Source: Chloroflexota bacterium (lineage in GTDB: Bacteria > Chloroflexota > Dehalococcoidia > GIF9 > UBA5629). Taken from it: a stretch of 32,358 bases of DNA. A program made the translations under genes and the position numbers. Shown piece by piece: positions 8,058 through 15,689 of this stretch; positions within the stretch are counted from its first letter, which is position 1; every line of letters begins with the position of its first letter. Location: assembly GCA_016865895.1 (NCBI GenBank), contig VGNY01000012.1:1-32358 (forward strand), given 5' to 3'. The notes below the pieces were generated by a model. That model worked only from the letters and a program-made list of their open reading frames with translations. It did not search any database and was not told where the DNA came from.

Positions 8058-8828
8058 ATGCAGTTAGAGACTGTCATTTACGAAAAGAAAGACGATATCG
8101 CCATAATCCGATTCAACAGACCCAAGGTGCTTAACGCAATAAATACACAGCTAACCAGCGATTTTCTCAAAGCACTAAAGGAGGCTCAGGCGGACCCCGA
8201 GGTTAAGGCAGTCATTGTGAAGGGAGAAGGTAGAGCTTTCAGTTCGGGAGATGACCTCTCTGATAGCAAAATCGTAACCATCGAGCAAGGATTGAAGTAT
8301 ATAGAGACCCTGCAGGATACCACCAGAACCATGTTAAAAATGGGCAAACCCATAATCGCTGCTGTTCATGGTTATGCCCTTGGCGCCGGGTGCGAATGGG
8401 CAATGGACTGCGATATTAGGATAGCCGCCGAAGGAACAAAGTTCGGCTTCCCCGAGACAAACGTCGGTGGCACAGTAACCAATGCTGGCACCAAACTATT
8501 GCCGCTCCTTGTCGGCCTGGGTCGAGCTAAAGAGCTAGTCTTCACCAATGAGATGATTGATGCCATGCAAGCAGAGCAATGGGGACTGGTGAATAGAGTA
8601 GTACCGTTAGAAGAACTGGACAAAGCAGCGATGGATATGGCGAAAAAGATAGCTAAAAACTCAACCCTGGCAATTTATTTCTCCAAGAGGGCACTGAATC
8701 AAGGAGTATACCAGGACTTCGAGCAGACCCTTGAGTTGGAAGCCAGAGATGCGGCGGTTGTCTTTTCCACATTAGAAGCGGCTGAACGGGCAAAAGCTGC
8801 CCTCGAGAAAACCAAAGAGAAGAAGTGA
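8058..8828 (+). CDS. Enoyl-CoA hydratase/isomerase (crotonase family)
   Basis: A 256-residue crotonase. The oxyanion-hole motif GRAFSSGDDLSD (58-69) and HGYALGAGCEWAMDCDIRIA (104-123) are clear. Both acid/base glutamates of true hydratases are present: Glu113 in GCEWAM and Glu133 in FPETNVGG. Hydration of a 2-enoyl-CoA is therefore more likely than isomerase-only activity. The ATG at 8058 is preferred because GGAGGTG lies 5 bp upstream; an in-frame TTG at 8013 would add 15 residues but has no such site. It is followed after 13 bp by the amidohydrolase. The CoA substrate is presumably made by the CoA-transferase of the same gene set. Confidence 0.92.
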   Translation: MQLETVIYEKKDDIAIIRFNRPKVLNAINTQLTSDFLKALKEAQADPEVKAVIVKGEGRAFSSGDDLSDSKIVTIEQGLKYIETLQDTTRTMLKMGKPIIAAVHGYALGAGCEWAMDCDIRIAAEGTKFGFPETNVGGTVTNAGTKLLPLLVGLGRAKELVFTNEMIDAMQAEQWGLVNRVVPLEELDKAAMDMAKKIAKNSTLAIYFSKRALNQGVYQDFEQTLELEARDAAVVFSTLEAAERAKAALEKTKEKK

Positions 8829-8841
8829 ATAGGAGCTAAAA

Positions 8842-9708
8842 ATGATAATAGATTTTCGTATGACTCCCCCGATGAATGAGTGGATGAGTTTGGAAGAAGG
8901 ACAAAGAATACTCCCCACCAGCTACTTGAGGGGTTATCTGGGGACTTATGCCGATGTTGCTTTTGCCTTCCAGATAACTACTGACGACCTTATCCGCAGC
9001 ATGGACGAAGCCGGTGTTGATGCCGCCGTGATGCAAGGGGAATGGGGAATAGGCGACTACCGCAAACAGAATGACGCCATTTACAGAATAGTCCAGGCAC
9101 ATCGTGATAGGTTCGTTGCCGGTTACCTGTGCGTAAACCCGCTGGAAGACGATGACATGGCCAAGGTCGTCGAGAAAGAGGTGAAGGAGAGAGGCTTTAA
9201 GGGCGTAAATATTCAAGGTTTCGCCTGCCGACTCAGAGCCAATAACAAGCGATTCTATCCGGTCTATGCCAAATGTCAGGAATTGGGCATACCAGTGACC
9301 ATACACGCATCAATCAACTTCAGCGTAGACCGGACTATAGACTACAGCAGGCCCATATACCTTGATGAGGTTGCTTGCGATTTCCCCGACCTTATCATCG
9401 TCGCTAACCATGGCGGCTGGCCTTGGGTCACCGAGATGGTAGCCGTTGCCTGGAAACACCCCCACGTTTACATCGAAATCGGGGCCGTTGCGCCGAAATA
9501 TATCGGCACGCCGGGAACCGGTTGGGAACCGCTGATGGTGTACGGCAACTCGCTTCTCCAGGACAGAGTCTTATTTGCCACCGACAACATGCTGCCACCA
9601 AAGCGATGCGTCGAGGAACTAAGAGCGCTACCTTTAAAAGATGTAGTCAAAGAAAAGTGGCTCGGCGGCAATGCTGCCAGACTCCTGGGGCTGGATAAAA
9701 AGAAATAA
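8842..9708 (+). CDS. Amidohydrolase-family protein (ACMSD-like) lacking the first HxH motif
   Basis: A 288-residue TIM-barrel protein of the amidohydrolase-2 type, a family including decarboxylases and C-C or amide hydrolases. The later metal-site residues are visible: His155 in VTIHAS, His190 in VANHGGWPW and Asp248 in FATDNMLPP. The N-terminal strand, normally ending D-x-H-x-H, here reads MIIDFRMTPP, so the two histidines are replaced by Arg6 and Thr8. The metal site must therefore be altered or mononuclear. AGGAG precedes the ATG. It lies between the enoyl-CoA hydratase and the saccharopine-dehydrogenase-like gene and probably acts in the same pathway, perhaps on a ring-opened or acyl intermediate. 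Reaction unknown. Confidence 0.82.
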   Translation: MIIDFRMTPPMNEWMSLEEGQRILPTSYLRGYLGTYADVAFAFQITTDDLIRSMDEAGVDAAVMQGEWGIGDYRKQNDAIYRIVQAHRDRFVAGYLCVNPLEDDDMAKVVEKEVKERGFKGVNIQGFACRLRANNKRFYPVYAKCQELGIPVTIHASINFSVDRTIDYSRPIYLDEVACDFPDLIIVANHGGWPWVTEMVAVAWKHPHVYIEIGAVAPKYIGTPGTGWEPLMVYGNSLLQDRVLFATDNMLPPKRCVEELRALPLKDVVKEKWLGGNAARLLGLDKKK

Positions 9709-9710
9709 CG

Positions 9711-9766
9711 CCACATCCTTCTATGCGACCACCGCCGAGGGGTGCTCTTGGAAGGGATGTGGTCGC
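9711..9766 (+). promoter_or_regulatory. Overlapping alternative stem-loops (attenuator-like)
   Basis: CCACATCCTTC (9711-9721) can pair with GAAGGGATGTGG (9751-9762) with one bulge. GCGACCAC (9725-9732) can pair with GTGGTCGC (9759-9766). The two right arms overlap, so the pairings exclude each other. The element begins 3 bp after the amidohydrolase stop and about 100 bp before the next gene. No strong T-run follows. Confidence 0.4.
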
Positions 9767-9866
9767 GCCACTAGTGAGAAGAGGAACGGACAGCAAAATC
9801 TCTTGTTCTTGCGCTAAAGATAGAATAAAATGCTTGAAGCACGATGTAAAGGAGGTAGACGGTAGC

Positions 9867-11054
9867 ATGAAGCACATTGTAGTCTTGGGCGGAGCCGGCA
9901 CTATGGGCTCTGAAGTGATACGTCAATTGATAAGACGCAGCGATGCCAAAATAACCGTCGCTGACGCCAATTCAAAAGCGCTAAGCAGATTGGCGGCTGA
10001 ACTGGGCGATAGGATTGATACGTCTGTAGTCGATGCCAACGACTTCAGCGGCTTAGTCCAACTGATGAAGGGTGCAGATGTAGCAGTCAGCACTGTCGGT
10101 CCCTTCTATAAATATGGCAGCAAAGTAGTTAAGGCCAGTATAGCCGCCGGGGTAAACTTCGTAGATATTGACGATGACTTCGATGCCACCCAGGAATCGC
10201 TTTCTCTGGATGAAGAGGCAAAAAAGGCTGGCACTACCGCGATAATCGGCATGGGAGCCAGCCCGGGAATTACCAACATCATAGCTAAGTATGGCGCCGA
10301 TAAGCTGGAGCGGGTAAACGAAATCCGCCTATTCTGGGCGGAAAGCGCTATAGACCCAACAGGGCCGTCAGCTCTAAGTCACTGGTTTCACATCATCTCG
10401 GGTGACATCCCTGTATTTAGTAACGGCGATTGGGTTAATGTCAAAGGTTTCTCGGAGCCCGAAATTGTAGAGTTCTTGCCCCCAGTCGGTAGACTTGAGG
10501 TCTATTATACCGGTCATCCCGAGCCGGTAACTTTGCCACGCTACATTAAGGGTGTGAAAAATGTAAGCATTAAGGGCGCACTCTTTCCACCTGGCATCAT
10601 GGGACTATATAAAACCTTAATCGATACCGGCTTTGGCAGTCCCGAAACCTTCATCGTAGGAGAGGGCGTGTCTATGCCTTTCAGGGAGTTATCATCCAGA
10701 ATCATCCGGGCTATGCCCCGTTTTGCCCCAGAATTCTTCGGAGAAATCTTCAAAGAAGCAATAGAAAAATATCAGAGCTGTGCAGGCACATTCAAAATTG
10801 AGGTTAGCGGTGAAAAGGGAGGAGAGGAGATGAAATACGTCTATGACCTGCTAGCTGATTCAGTGAGTCGCGGCACGGCAACACCGGCGGCGATGGCAGC
10901 ACTCATGCTTTTAGAAGGTAAGGTTAAACAGAAGGGTGTTTTAGCTCCAGAAGGCGCCCTTGACGCGAACCTGTTTTTTGCAGAAACGACAAAGGAGGCG
11001 CAGCTTCGCGAAACGGGGATAAGAGCCAGGACGATAGGGAAAACTGCCAATTAA
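9867..11054 (+). CDS. Saccharopine dehydrogenase-like NAD(P)-dependent oxidoreductase
   Basis: A 395-residue protein with an N-terminal Rossmann fold (HIVVLGGAGTMGSEVIRQL, 3-21) and the family segments ADVAVSTVGPFYKYG and GVNFVDIDDD. It also has GMGASPGITNIIA, typical of the saccharopine dehydrogenase/carboxynorspermidine-synthase superfamily. Members oxidise or form secondary amines, or act on related substrates. The ATG at 9867 is chosen because AAAGGAGGT lies upstream and the Rossmann strand begins immediately after it; the open frame extends to 9723 but that part crosses the stem-loop region and looks non-coding. Last gene of the 5-11 kb set. A C-N-bond substrate would fit an amino-acid-type permease, but this is inference. 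Confidence 0.87.
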   Translation: MKHIVVLGGAGTMGSEVIRQLIRRSDAKITVADANSKALSRLAAELGDRIDTSVVDANDFSGLVQLMKGADVAVSTVGPFYKYGSKVVKASIAAGVNFVDIDDDFDATQESLSLDEEAKKAGTTAIIGMGASPGITNIIAKYGADKLERVNEIRLFWAESAIDPTGPSALSHWFHIISGDIPVFSNGDWVNVKGFSEPEIVEFLPPVGRLEVYYTGHPEPVTLPRYIKGVKNVSIKGALFPPGIMGLYKTLIDTGFGSPETFIVGEGVSMPFRELSSRIIRAMPRFAPEFFGEIFKEAIEKYQSCAGTFKIEVSGEKGGEEMKYVYDLLADSVSRGTATPAAMAALMLLEGKVKQKGVLAPEGALDANLFFAETTKEAQLRETGIRARTIGKTAN

Positions 11055-11232
11055 ATAGAGATTTGAAAGGAATCCATCACTATTCCTGTCTCGATGGCAA
11101 ATAGATTTTCCGGGCAAAATGGTTTCCCCCATCGCTCGTTGAGTCTATCGTAGGCAGCAGCATTAAAAAGACGCAGTAAAAAAGTAGCACCGTCCTTTCC
11201 AACCGCATTGAGGTTGTTTACAAACGATGAAA
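11055..11232 (-). pseudogene. Possible gene remnant on the minus strand
   Basis: The minus-strand frame covering this stretch reads like protein (LLRLFNAAAYDRL, then GKPFCPENLFAIETG) and ends with TAA at 11053-11051. Its upstream part runs into a palindromic repeat, so no intact start exists. It may be the C-terminal remnant of a gene interrupted or displaced by the repeat. I do not recognise the family, and it could also be a chance frame. Confidence 0.25.
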
Positions 11233-11306
11233 TGTCATTCTGAGCGAGGCGAAGAATCTGTGAGATTCTTCGTCGCCCCAATTTGTTGGGACTCCTCAGA
11301 ATGACA
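11233..11306. repeat. TGTCATTCTGAG inverted repeat, copy 2
   Basis: The left end TGTCATTCTGAG (11233-11244) and right end CTCAGAATGACA (11295-11306) are exact reverse complements. Inside lies the hairpin GAAGAATCT-GTG-AGATTCTTC (11250-11270). The same ends occur at 19504-19598 and in partial form elsewhere. It is non-coding although open frames run through it. Confidence 0.85.
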
Positions 11307-11334
11307 TTCATAAACACTCTCCCGCATTTCTTTT

Positions 11335-11364
11335 TTGACATTATTACCGAATTTTTGATAACAT
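11335..11364 (+). promoter_or_regulatory. Promoter of the fur-feoA-feoB operon
   Basis: Consensus TTGACA (11335-11340), an 18-bp spacer, and TAACAT (11359-11364). The expected transcription start falls within the palindrome at 11368-11384, about 60 bp before the regulator gene. Confidence 0.6.
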
Positions 11365-11367
11365 AAA

Positions 11368-11384
11368 ATGCAAATGATTTGCAT
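11368..11384. promoter_or_regulatory. Candidate Fur-family operator
   Basis: A perfect 8-1-8 palindrome, ATGCAAAT-G-ATTTGCAT, overlaps the predicted start of transcription. Its size and A/T-rich core resemble operators of Fur-superfamily repressors, and the first gene of the operon encodes such a protein. Metal-dependent autoregulation of iron uptake is the simplest reading. Confidence 0.65.
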
Positions 11385-11429
11385 TAGCATGGAAAACTTG
11401 GAGCCTAGTCATAAGGCTGGTGATAAAAG

Positions 11430-11873
11430 ATGGCTGACTCAAACAAACAAAAGAGTGGCGCTAAGCAGATACTGAATAGCTCAAGCCAGCGAGTAACAGC
11501 TCAGCGTACCCTGCTTCTGGAGTTGCTCCGTCAAAGTGATGAGCATCTGGATGCCGACGAACTATATCAGCAAGCACGAAAAAGGAACTTCCGAATTAGC
11601 CTGTCCACAGTCTACCGGAACTTGCAGCTTTTCAAAAAGCTGGGACTGGTGGAAGAGCACCACTTTGCCGAGGAGCATCACCACTACGAAGTGAAACCGG
11701 AGGCAGAACATCAGCATCTTCTATGCCTCAACTGCGGCAAAATCGTTGAATTTGCCTGCCCCCTAAGCCAGAAGTTTAGGGAGGACATCGGCAAACAATA
11801 TGATTTCCATATAACCGGGGTCGATGTCCGCATGACAGGTCTGTGCTCCACCTGCTGCAAGAAAAAGATTTAA
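11430..11873 (+). CDS. fur: Fur-family metal-responsive transcriptional regulator
   Basis: A 147-residue Fur-superfamily protein. The winged helix includes VTAQRTLLLELLRQS and the recognition-helix motif ISLSTVYRNLQLFKKLGLV (56-74). The dimerisation/metal domain carries HHFAEEHHHYE (77-87), His94 and His96, and two structural zinc pairs, Cys99/Cys102 (CLNC) and Cys139/Cys142 (CSTC). Fur, Zur, PerR and Mur share these features; location directly ahead of feoA-feoB favours iron sensing. A palindromic operator overlaps its promoter, so it probably represses its own operon when ferrous iron is sufficient. The exact metal is inferred from context only. Confidence 0.88.
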   Translation: MADSNKQKSGAKQILNSSSQRVTAQRTLLLELLRQSDEHLDADELYQQARKRNFRISLSTVYRNLQLFKKLGLVEEHHFAEEHHHYEVKPEAEHQHLLCLNCGKIVEFACPLSQKFREDIGKQYDFHITGVDVRMTGLCSTCCKKKI

Positions 11874-11903
11874 GGCAATTAGACAGGAGTTTAAATAACG
11901 CTT

Positions 11904-12155
11904 ATGTCTCAAAAAGTTCAACTCACTTTAGCTCAGATGAGAGCAGGGCAGAGCGGCACTATAGTTGCGATTTTTGGTGGTAGGGGCTTAACCCGCCGTC
12001 TCGAAGCTGTGGGAATCAGGGTGGGGGGAAAGGTGACTAAAATAAGCTCTACGCTTTTCCGAGGACCAGTTACTCTTAGGGCGAATCATACCCAGGTGGC
12101 CATCGGCTATGGCATGGCCAATAAAATACTGGTCGAGGTCGACACATCCTCTTAA
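11904..12155 (+). CDS. feoA: FeoA ferrous iron transport accessory protein
   Basis: An 83-residue SH3-like small protein with the FeoA pattern: LAQMRAGQSGTIVAI near residues 9-23, GLTRRLEAVGIRVGGKV, and a C-terminal strand AIGYGMANKILVEV. FeoA is a cytoplasmic partner needed by the FeoB transporter. It follows the regulator by 30 bp and precedes feoB by 19 bp. A GGAG lies unusually far (about 15 nt) from the ATG, so translation may depend on the upstream gene. Confidence 0.88.
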   Translation: MSQKVQLTLAQMRAGQSGTIVAIFGGRGLTRRLEAVGIRVGGKVTKISSTLFRGPVTLRANHTQVAIGYGMANKILVEVDTSS

Positions 12156-12174
12156 GTATCCTCATTGGACAGTG

Positions 12175-13881
12175 ATGAAAATTCTACTGATGGGCAATCC
12201 CAACGTGGGCAAAAGCGTTCTTTTCTCCCGACTTACCGGCACGCGCACTATCGCTTCCAATTATCCCGGCACTACCGTGGGCTTCACCAAGGGTTATCTG
12301 AAGCTAGGTGAGGAACAGGCCGAGGTTATCGATGCTCCCGGCACCTATACACTGGAACCGACCAGCAAGGCGGAGGAAGTAGCCACAGAAATGCTGAAAG
12401 ACGGGGACTTAATCATCAATGTAGCCGACGCCACCAACCTGGAGAGAAATTTGAATCTCACCTTGCAACTGTTGGAAAGACAGGTTCCAGTAATAGTTGC
12501 CCTGAACATGTGGGATGAAACTCACCATAGAGGCATAAATATCGATGTTGCCAGGCTCGAAGAACTGCTGGGGGTTCCAGTCGTCCCTACGGTAAGCGTA
12601 ACCGGACAGGGAATAAAGGAATTAGTCAGTCGCCTTCCGGAAGCAGCGACATCTCAAACCGCCTGCGCCAGCAGCGACGAAAGGTGGACCAAAATCGGCG
12701 ATATCGTTAGCCAGGTGCAATCATTAAGCCATCGTCACCATACATGGCGAGAGGTAATGGAAGACGCCAGCAATAATCCAGCAGGCGGCGCTCTCATCGC
12801 CCTGTTAGTTCTCTTTGCCACCTTCTGGGTTATCCGCCTTATCGGTGAAGGCATCATAAACTATGTGACCGACCCATTGTTCAACTGGCTATGGACACCG
12901 CTGCTAATGAAGCTGAGTTTGGCTCTAGGGTCGGAAGGTTTCTGGCACGACATCCTGGTAGGCAAACTTATCAACGGGGACATCGCCTACCTCCAGTCCA
13001 TGGGCTTGCTCAGCACCGGAATTTACATCGAGTTCGGCGTGGTAATACCCTACATCGTCTCTTTCTACCTCATATTAGGAATACTGGAGGACGTCGGTTA
13101 TCTACCTCGCCTGGCAGTATTGATGGACACTTTCATGCACAGGATAGGGTTGCACGGTTATGCTATTATCCCCACCATCCTTGGCTTAGGCTGCAATGTG
13201 CCGGCAATTATGGCGACTCGCATACTGGAGAGTCGCAGGGAAAGATTTATCGCTGCTACCCTGATTTCTATCGGTGTTCCGTGTGCGGCACTACAAGCTA
13301 TGATAATAGGGCTGGTAGGAACACAGGGTATGCAGTACGTGGCCTTGGTCTACGGAAGCCTGTTTATATCGTGGATTACTATAGGGTTCATCCTCAACTA
13401 CGCTGTGAAAGGGTTCAGCCCGGAGCTTATGATTGAGATTCCACCCTATCGCCTGCCGCCATGGCGAGTCATCGGCGAGAAACTATGGCTGCGGGTCTCC
13501 AGCTTTATTAAAGAAGCTCTGCCCATCGTGCTCGGAGCCGTGCTGGTGGTAAATATCCTTTACATGCTGGGAGTTTTCGATTTCATAGCTAACATCGCCG
13601 CCCCGGTCATGAGCGGATTACTAGGGCTACCCAAGGAGACAGTTGTCCCGTTAGCTGTGGGATTTCTGCGCAAGGACATAGCCGTGGGTATGCTCGCCCC
13701 GCTGGGATTGACCGCCAAGCAACTGGTCATCAGCAGCACCGTCTTAGCCATGTTCTTCCCTTGCATGGCTACCTTTGTCATACTGGCTCGAGAGCTAGGT
13801 GCCACAGACATGCTCAAAGCTACCGGGATAATGATAGCGGCAGCGCTAATCATGGGCAGCCTGCAAAACCTTATCCTGTAA
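12175..13881 (+). CDS. feoB: FeoB ferrous iron transporter (short form)
   Basis: A 568-residue G-protein-coupled membrane transporter for Fe2+. The GTPase domain shows G1 GNPNVGKS (7-14), G2 around PGTTVG (31-36), G3 DAPG (53-56), G4 NMWD (111-114) and G5 SVTGQG (141-146). The membrane part contains both Gate repeats, with conserved cysteines in GLGCNVPAIMATR and MFFPCMATFVIL. ATG at 12175 is preferred because the G1 strand follows at once; a longer frame reaches back to 12109 inside feoA and adds no recognisable sequence. It is about 200 residues shorter than E. coli FeoB, mainly through a compact helical linker and fewer C-terminal segments. It follows feoA and the Fur-family gene. Confidence 0.93.
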   Translation: MKILLMGNPNVGKSVLFSRLTGTRTIASNYPGTTVGFTKGYLKLGEEQAEVIDAPGTYTLEPTSKAEEVATEMLKDGDLIINVADATNLERNLNLTLQLLERQVPVIVALNMWDETHHRGINIDVARLEELLGVPVVPTVSVTGQGIKELVSRLPEAATSQTACASSDERWTKIGDIVSQVQSLSHRHHTWREVMEDASNNPAGGALIALLVLFATFWVIRLIGEGIINYVTDPLFNWLWTPLLMKLSLALGSEGFWHDILVGKLINGDIAYLQSMGLLSTGIYIEFGVVIPYIVSFYLILGILEDVGYLPRLAVLMDTFMHRIGLHGYAIIPTILGLGCNVPAIMATRILESRRERFIAATLISIGVPCAALQAMIIGLVGTQGMQYVALVYGSLFISWITIGFILNYAVKGFSPELMIEIPPYRLPPWRVIGEKLWLRVSSFIKEALPIVLGAVLVVNILYMLGVFDFIANIAAPVMSGLLGLPKETVVPLAVGFLRKDIAVGMLAPLGLTAKQLVISSTVLAMFFPCMATFVILARELGATDMLKATGIMIAAALIMGSLQNLIL

Positions 13882-13971
13882 GGTTGCACATCAATTTGAG
13901 CCAAAAATGGCTTAGGTATGCCCCTATGAGTATTAACTCTTCCTTGTAGACATCGGATTACTACGGAGGAC

Positions 13972-13999
13972 TTGACACAGCAGCGTATAATGGTAGGAT
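13972..13999 (+). promoter_or_regulatory. Promoter ahead of plsC-like gene
   Basis: Consensus TTGACA (13972-13977), 16 bp, then TAGGAT (13994-13999), just upstream of AAGGAGG and the ATG at 14021. A perfect TATAAT at 13986-13991 lies nearby but is only 8 bp from this -35 box. Confidence 0.5.
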
Positions 14000-14020
14000 A
14001 TAGCAAATAAGGAGGGGGAC

Positions 14021-14800
14021 ATGATTGCCGAGTGGTTCAAAACCCGCAGATATTTTGACAGCACCAAACAGAAGCAAAATAAGGCTTCTGTTTACGAATT
14101 TCCAATTAAGTACGGAATAATTAAGCGAAGATTGACAAGGCCAACCTCCAAGATATCATTTAAGGTCGCCCGACCAATAGTCGAGGGGGCACTTAGAAGC
14201 ATAATCCGCTTCGATGTAAAGGGCAAGGAAAACTTGCCATCAAACGGGCCAATTATCGCCGTCTTCAACCATCTCCATCTGATAGACCCGCCGCTACATA
14301 TAATCAGCATTCTGCCCCGCGATAGCATCATCATGGCCAAGGAGGAGCTGTTCTATTACTGGCCTATCCCCATCTTCCGTATATTAATGGACATCGCTGA
14401 AGCCTATCCCGTGCGCCGCCGTGGAACCCCTGAAGAAAGACAATTGGCAATGCAATACGCAGAGGATGTGCTGGCAAGAGGTATTCTTTTCGGCGTGTAT
14501 CCAGAAGGCACGCGGAGTAAAGCCGGCTGCCTGAAAGAAGCTTATCACGGTTGTGCTCTCATAGCCTTACGCACTGGAGTTCCACTTATCCCTGTTTCTA
14601 TCCGCGGAACCGAGAAGCTCAGAGGAATCGGCTGGCTGACCCGCCCCAAGGTAACCATCACTTTCGGCAAGCTTTTCACGCTGCCATCTATAGGGGGTGA
14701 GCCAACTGAAGAAAAGCTGAGAGAGCTTACTGAGTACATAATGGGGAAAGTCGCTGCCATCCTGCCACCTGAGTACCACGGCAGGTACAAACCCTGTTGA
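14021..14800 (+). CDS. plsC: 1-acyl-sn-glycerol-3-phosphate acyltransferase (PlsC family)
   Basis: A 259-residue PlsC/LPLAT-family acyltransferase, converting lysophosphatidic acid to phosphatidic acid with acyl-CoA or acyl-ACP. The catalytic HX4D motif is NHLHLIDPP (His84, Asp89), and the acceptor-binding motif EGTRS is at 162-166. About 50 basic residues precede the conserved core, somewhat longer than in compact bacterial PlsC. AAGGAGG lies before the ATG. Its stop is 23 bp ahead of the preferred ispH start, and a TTG at 14797 would even overlap it, so the two genes are probably one transcript linking phospholipid and isoprenoid synthesis. Confidence 0.88.
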   Translation: MIAEWFKTRRYFDSTKQKQNKASVYEFPIKYGIIKRRLTRPTSKISFKVARPIVEGALRSIIRFDVKGKENLPSNGPIIAVFNHLHLIDPPLHIISILPRDSIIMAKEELFYYWPIPIFRILMDIAEAYPVRRRGTPEERQLAMQYAEDVLARGILFGVYPEGTRSKAGCLKEAYHGCALIALRTGVPLIPVSIRGTEKLRGIGWLTRPKVTITFGKLFTLPSIGGEPTEEKLRELTEYIMGKVAAILPPEYHGRYKPC

Positions 14801-14823
14801 GTTGCCTGCTGGAACCGAGGTAC

Positions 14824-15684
14824 ATGGCCAAAGTAGAAATAGAAAAGGCTCGTGAGCTTGGCTTCTGCTTCGGGGTCAGGCGAGCTATCAAAGTAATCGA
14901 GAAGGCATCCAAAGAACATAAAGGGATAGCCACCCTCGGACCTATAGTTCACAACCGGCTGGTCGTTGCCAAGCTGGCTGAAGTGGGAGTTAAGGTTGTA
15001 GATGAACTAGACCGAGTGAAAGACAAAATCGTTGCCATTCCCTCTCACGGCATCCCACCACAATCGCTATCACGTATTCAGGCTCGACAGCCTCATGTCA
15101 TCGACACCACCTGCCCTATAGTCCGCAGTGCTCAGAGAGCAGCCAAAAAACTAGCTGATGCTGGCTTCAGTGTCATCATCTTTGGGGAAGCCAACCATCC
15201 TGAAGTCAAAGGCCTGCTGGGCTGGGCTGGCAATAATGCTGTAGCCACCATGGACGGAAAGGGGATAGGCGCTATCAAGCTGCCTCGTCGGTTGGGCATC
15301 CTCTCTCAGACCACACAGAGCCACACTGAGTTTGCCGAGTTCGTCAACCGGGTAACCAGTAGTGTCTTTCCTCACGTTCAGGAGTTACGCGTTATCAATA
15401 CTCTCTGCCAAGAAACGCAGAAACGGCAGGAGGCTGCCTTAGAACTAGCTGGAAAAAGCGAACTGATGATAGTGGTCGGAGGACGCAATAGTGCCAATAC
15501 ACAGCGGCTCGCTGAGGTGTGCTCACCGATAGTGGAGACTCACCTGATAGAGACAGCCGCCGAAATAAAAAAGGACTGGCTCTCAGGAAAGCAGCATATT
15601 GGTATTACCGCCGGCGCTTCTACTCCGGATGAAGCTATAGAGGAAGTGGTGCTAAAGTTGAAATCTCTTGCCGATGATAACTGA
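14824..15684 (+). CDS. ispH: 4-hydroxy-3-methylbut-2-enyl diphosphate reductase (IspH/LytB)
   Basis: A 286-residue IspH, the last enzyme of the MEP isoprenoid pathway, reducing HMBPP to IPP and DMAPP with a [4Fe-4S] cluster. All hallmark residues are visible: cluster cysteines Cys15 (LGFCFGV), Cys97 (TTCPIV) and Cys195 (NTLCQET), plus active-site His43, His75 (SHGIPP), His125 and Glu127 (NHPEVKG). These positions match E. coli IspH almost exactly. ATG at 14824 is chosen because it gives the normal N-terminus; an in-frame TTG at 14797 overlaps the plsC stop. It converges on the HIT gene with 5 bp between stops. Confidence 0.95.
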   Translation: MAKVEIEKARELGFCFGVRRAIKVIEKASKEHKGIATLGPIVHNRLVVAKLAEVGVKVVDELDRVKDKIVAIPSHGIPPQSLSRIQARQPHVIDTTCPIVRSAQRAAKKLADAGFSVIIFGEANHPEVKGLLGWAGNNAVATMDGKGIGAIKLPRRLGILSQTTQSHTEFAEFVNRVTSSVFPHVQELRVINTLCQETQKRQEAALELAGKSELMIVVGGRNSANTQRLAEVCSPIVETHLIETAAEIKKDWLSGKQHIGITAGASTPDEAIEEVVLKLKSLADDN

Positions 15685-15689
15685 GGTTT

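Noticed and set aside
5285-9708. Carnitine (cai) operon
   Set aside because: A CaiB-type transferase and a crotonase are present, but there is no BCCT transporter, CaiA dehydrogenase or CaiC, and the permease is of the APC superfamily.
9723-9866. N-terminal extension of the saccharopine-dehydrogenase-like protein
   Set aside because: It covers the stem-loop region. The Rossmann fold starts right after ATG 9867, which has a strong Shine-Dalgarno.
11051-11341. Minus-strand open frame of 96 codons taken as a full gene
   Set aside because: Its N-terminal third is the translation of the inverted repeat 11233-11306. Only the C-terminal part is kept, as a low-confidence remnant.
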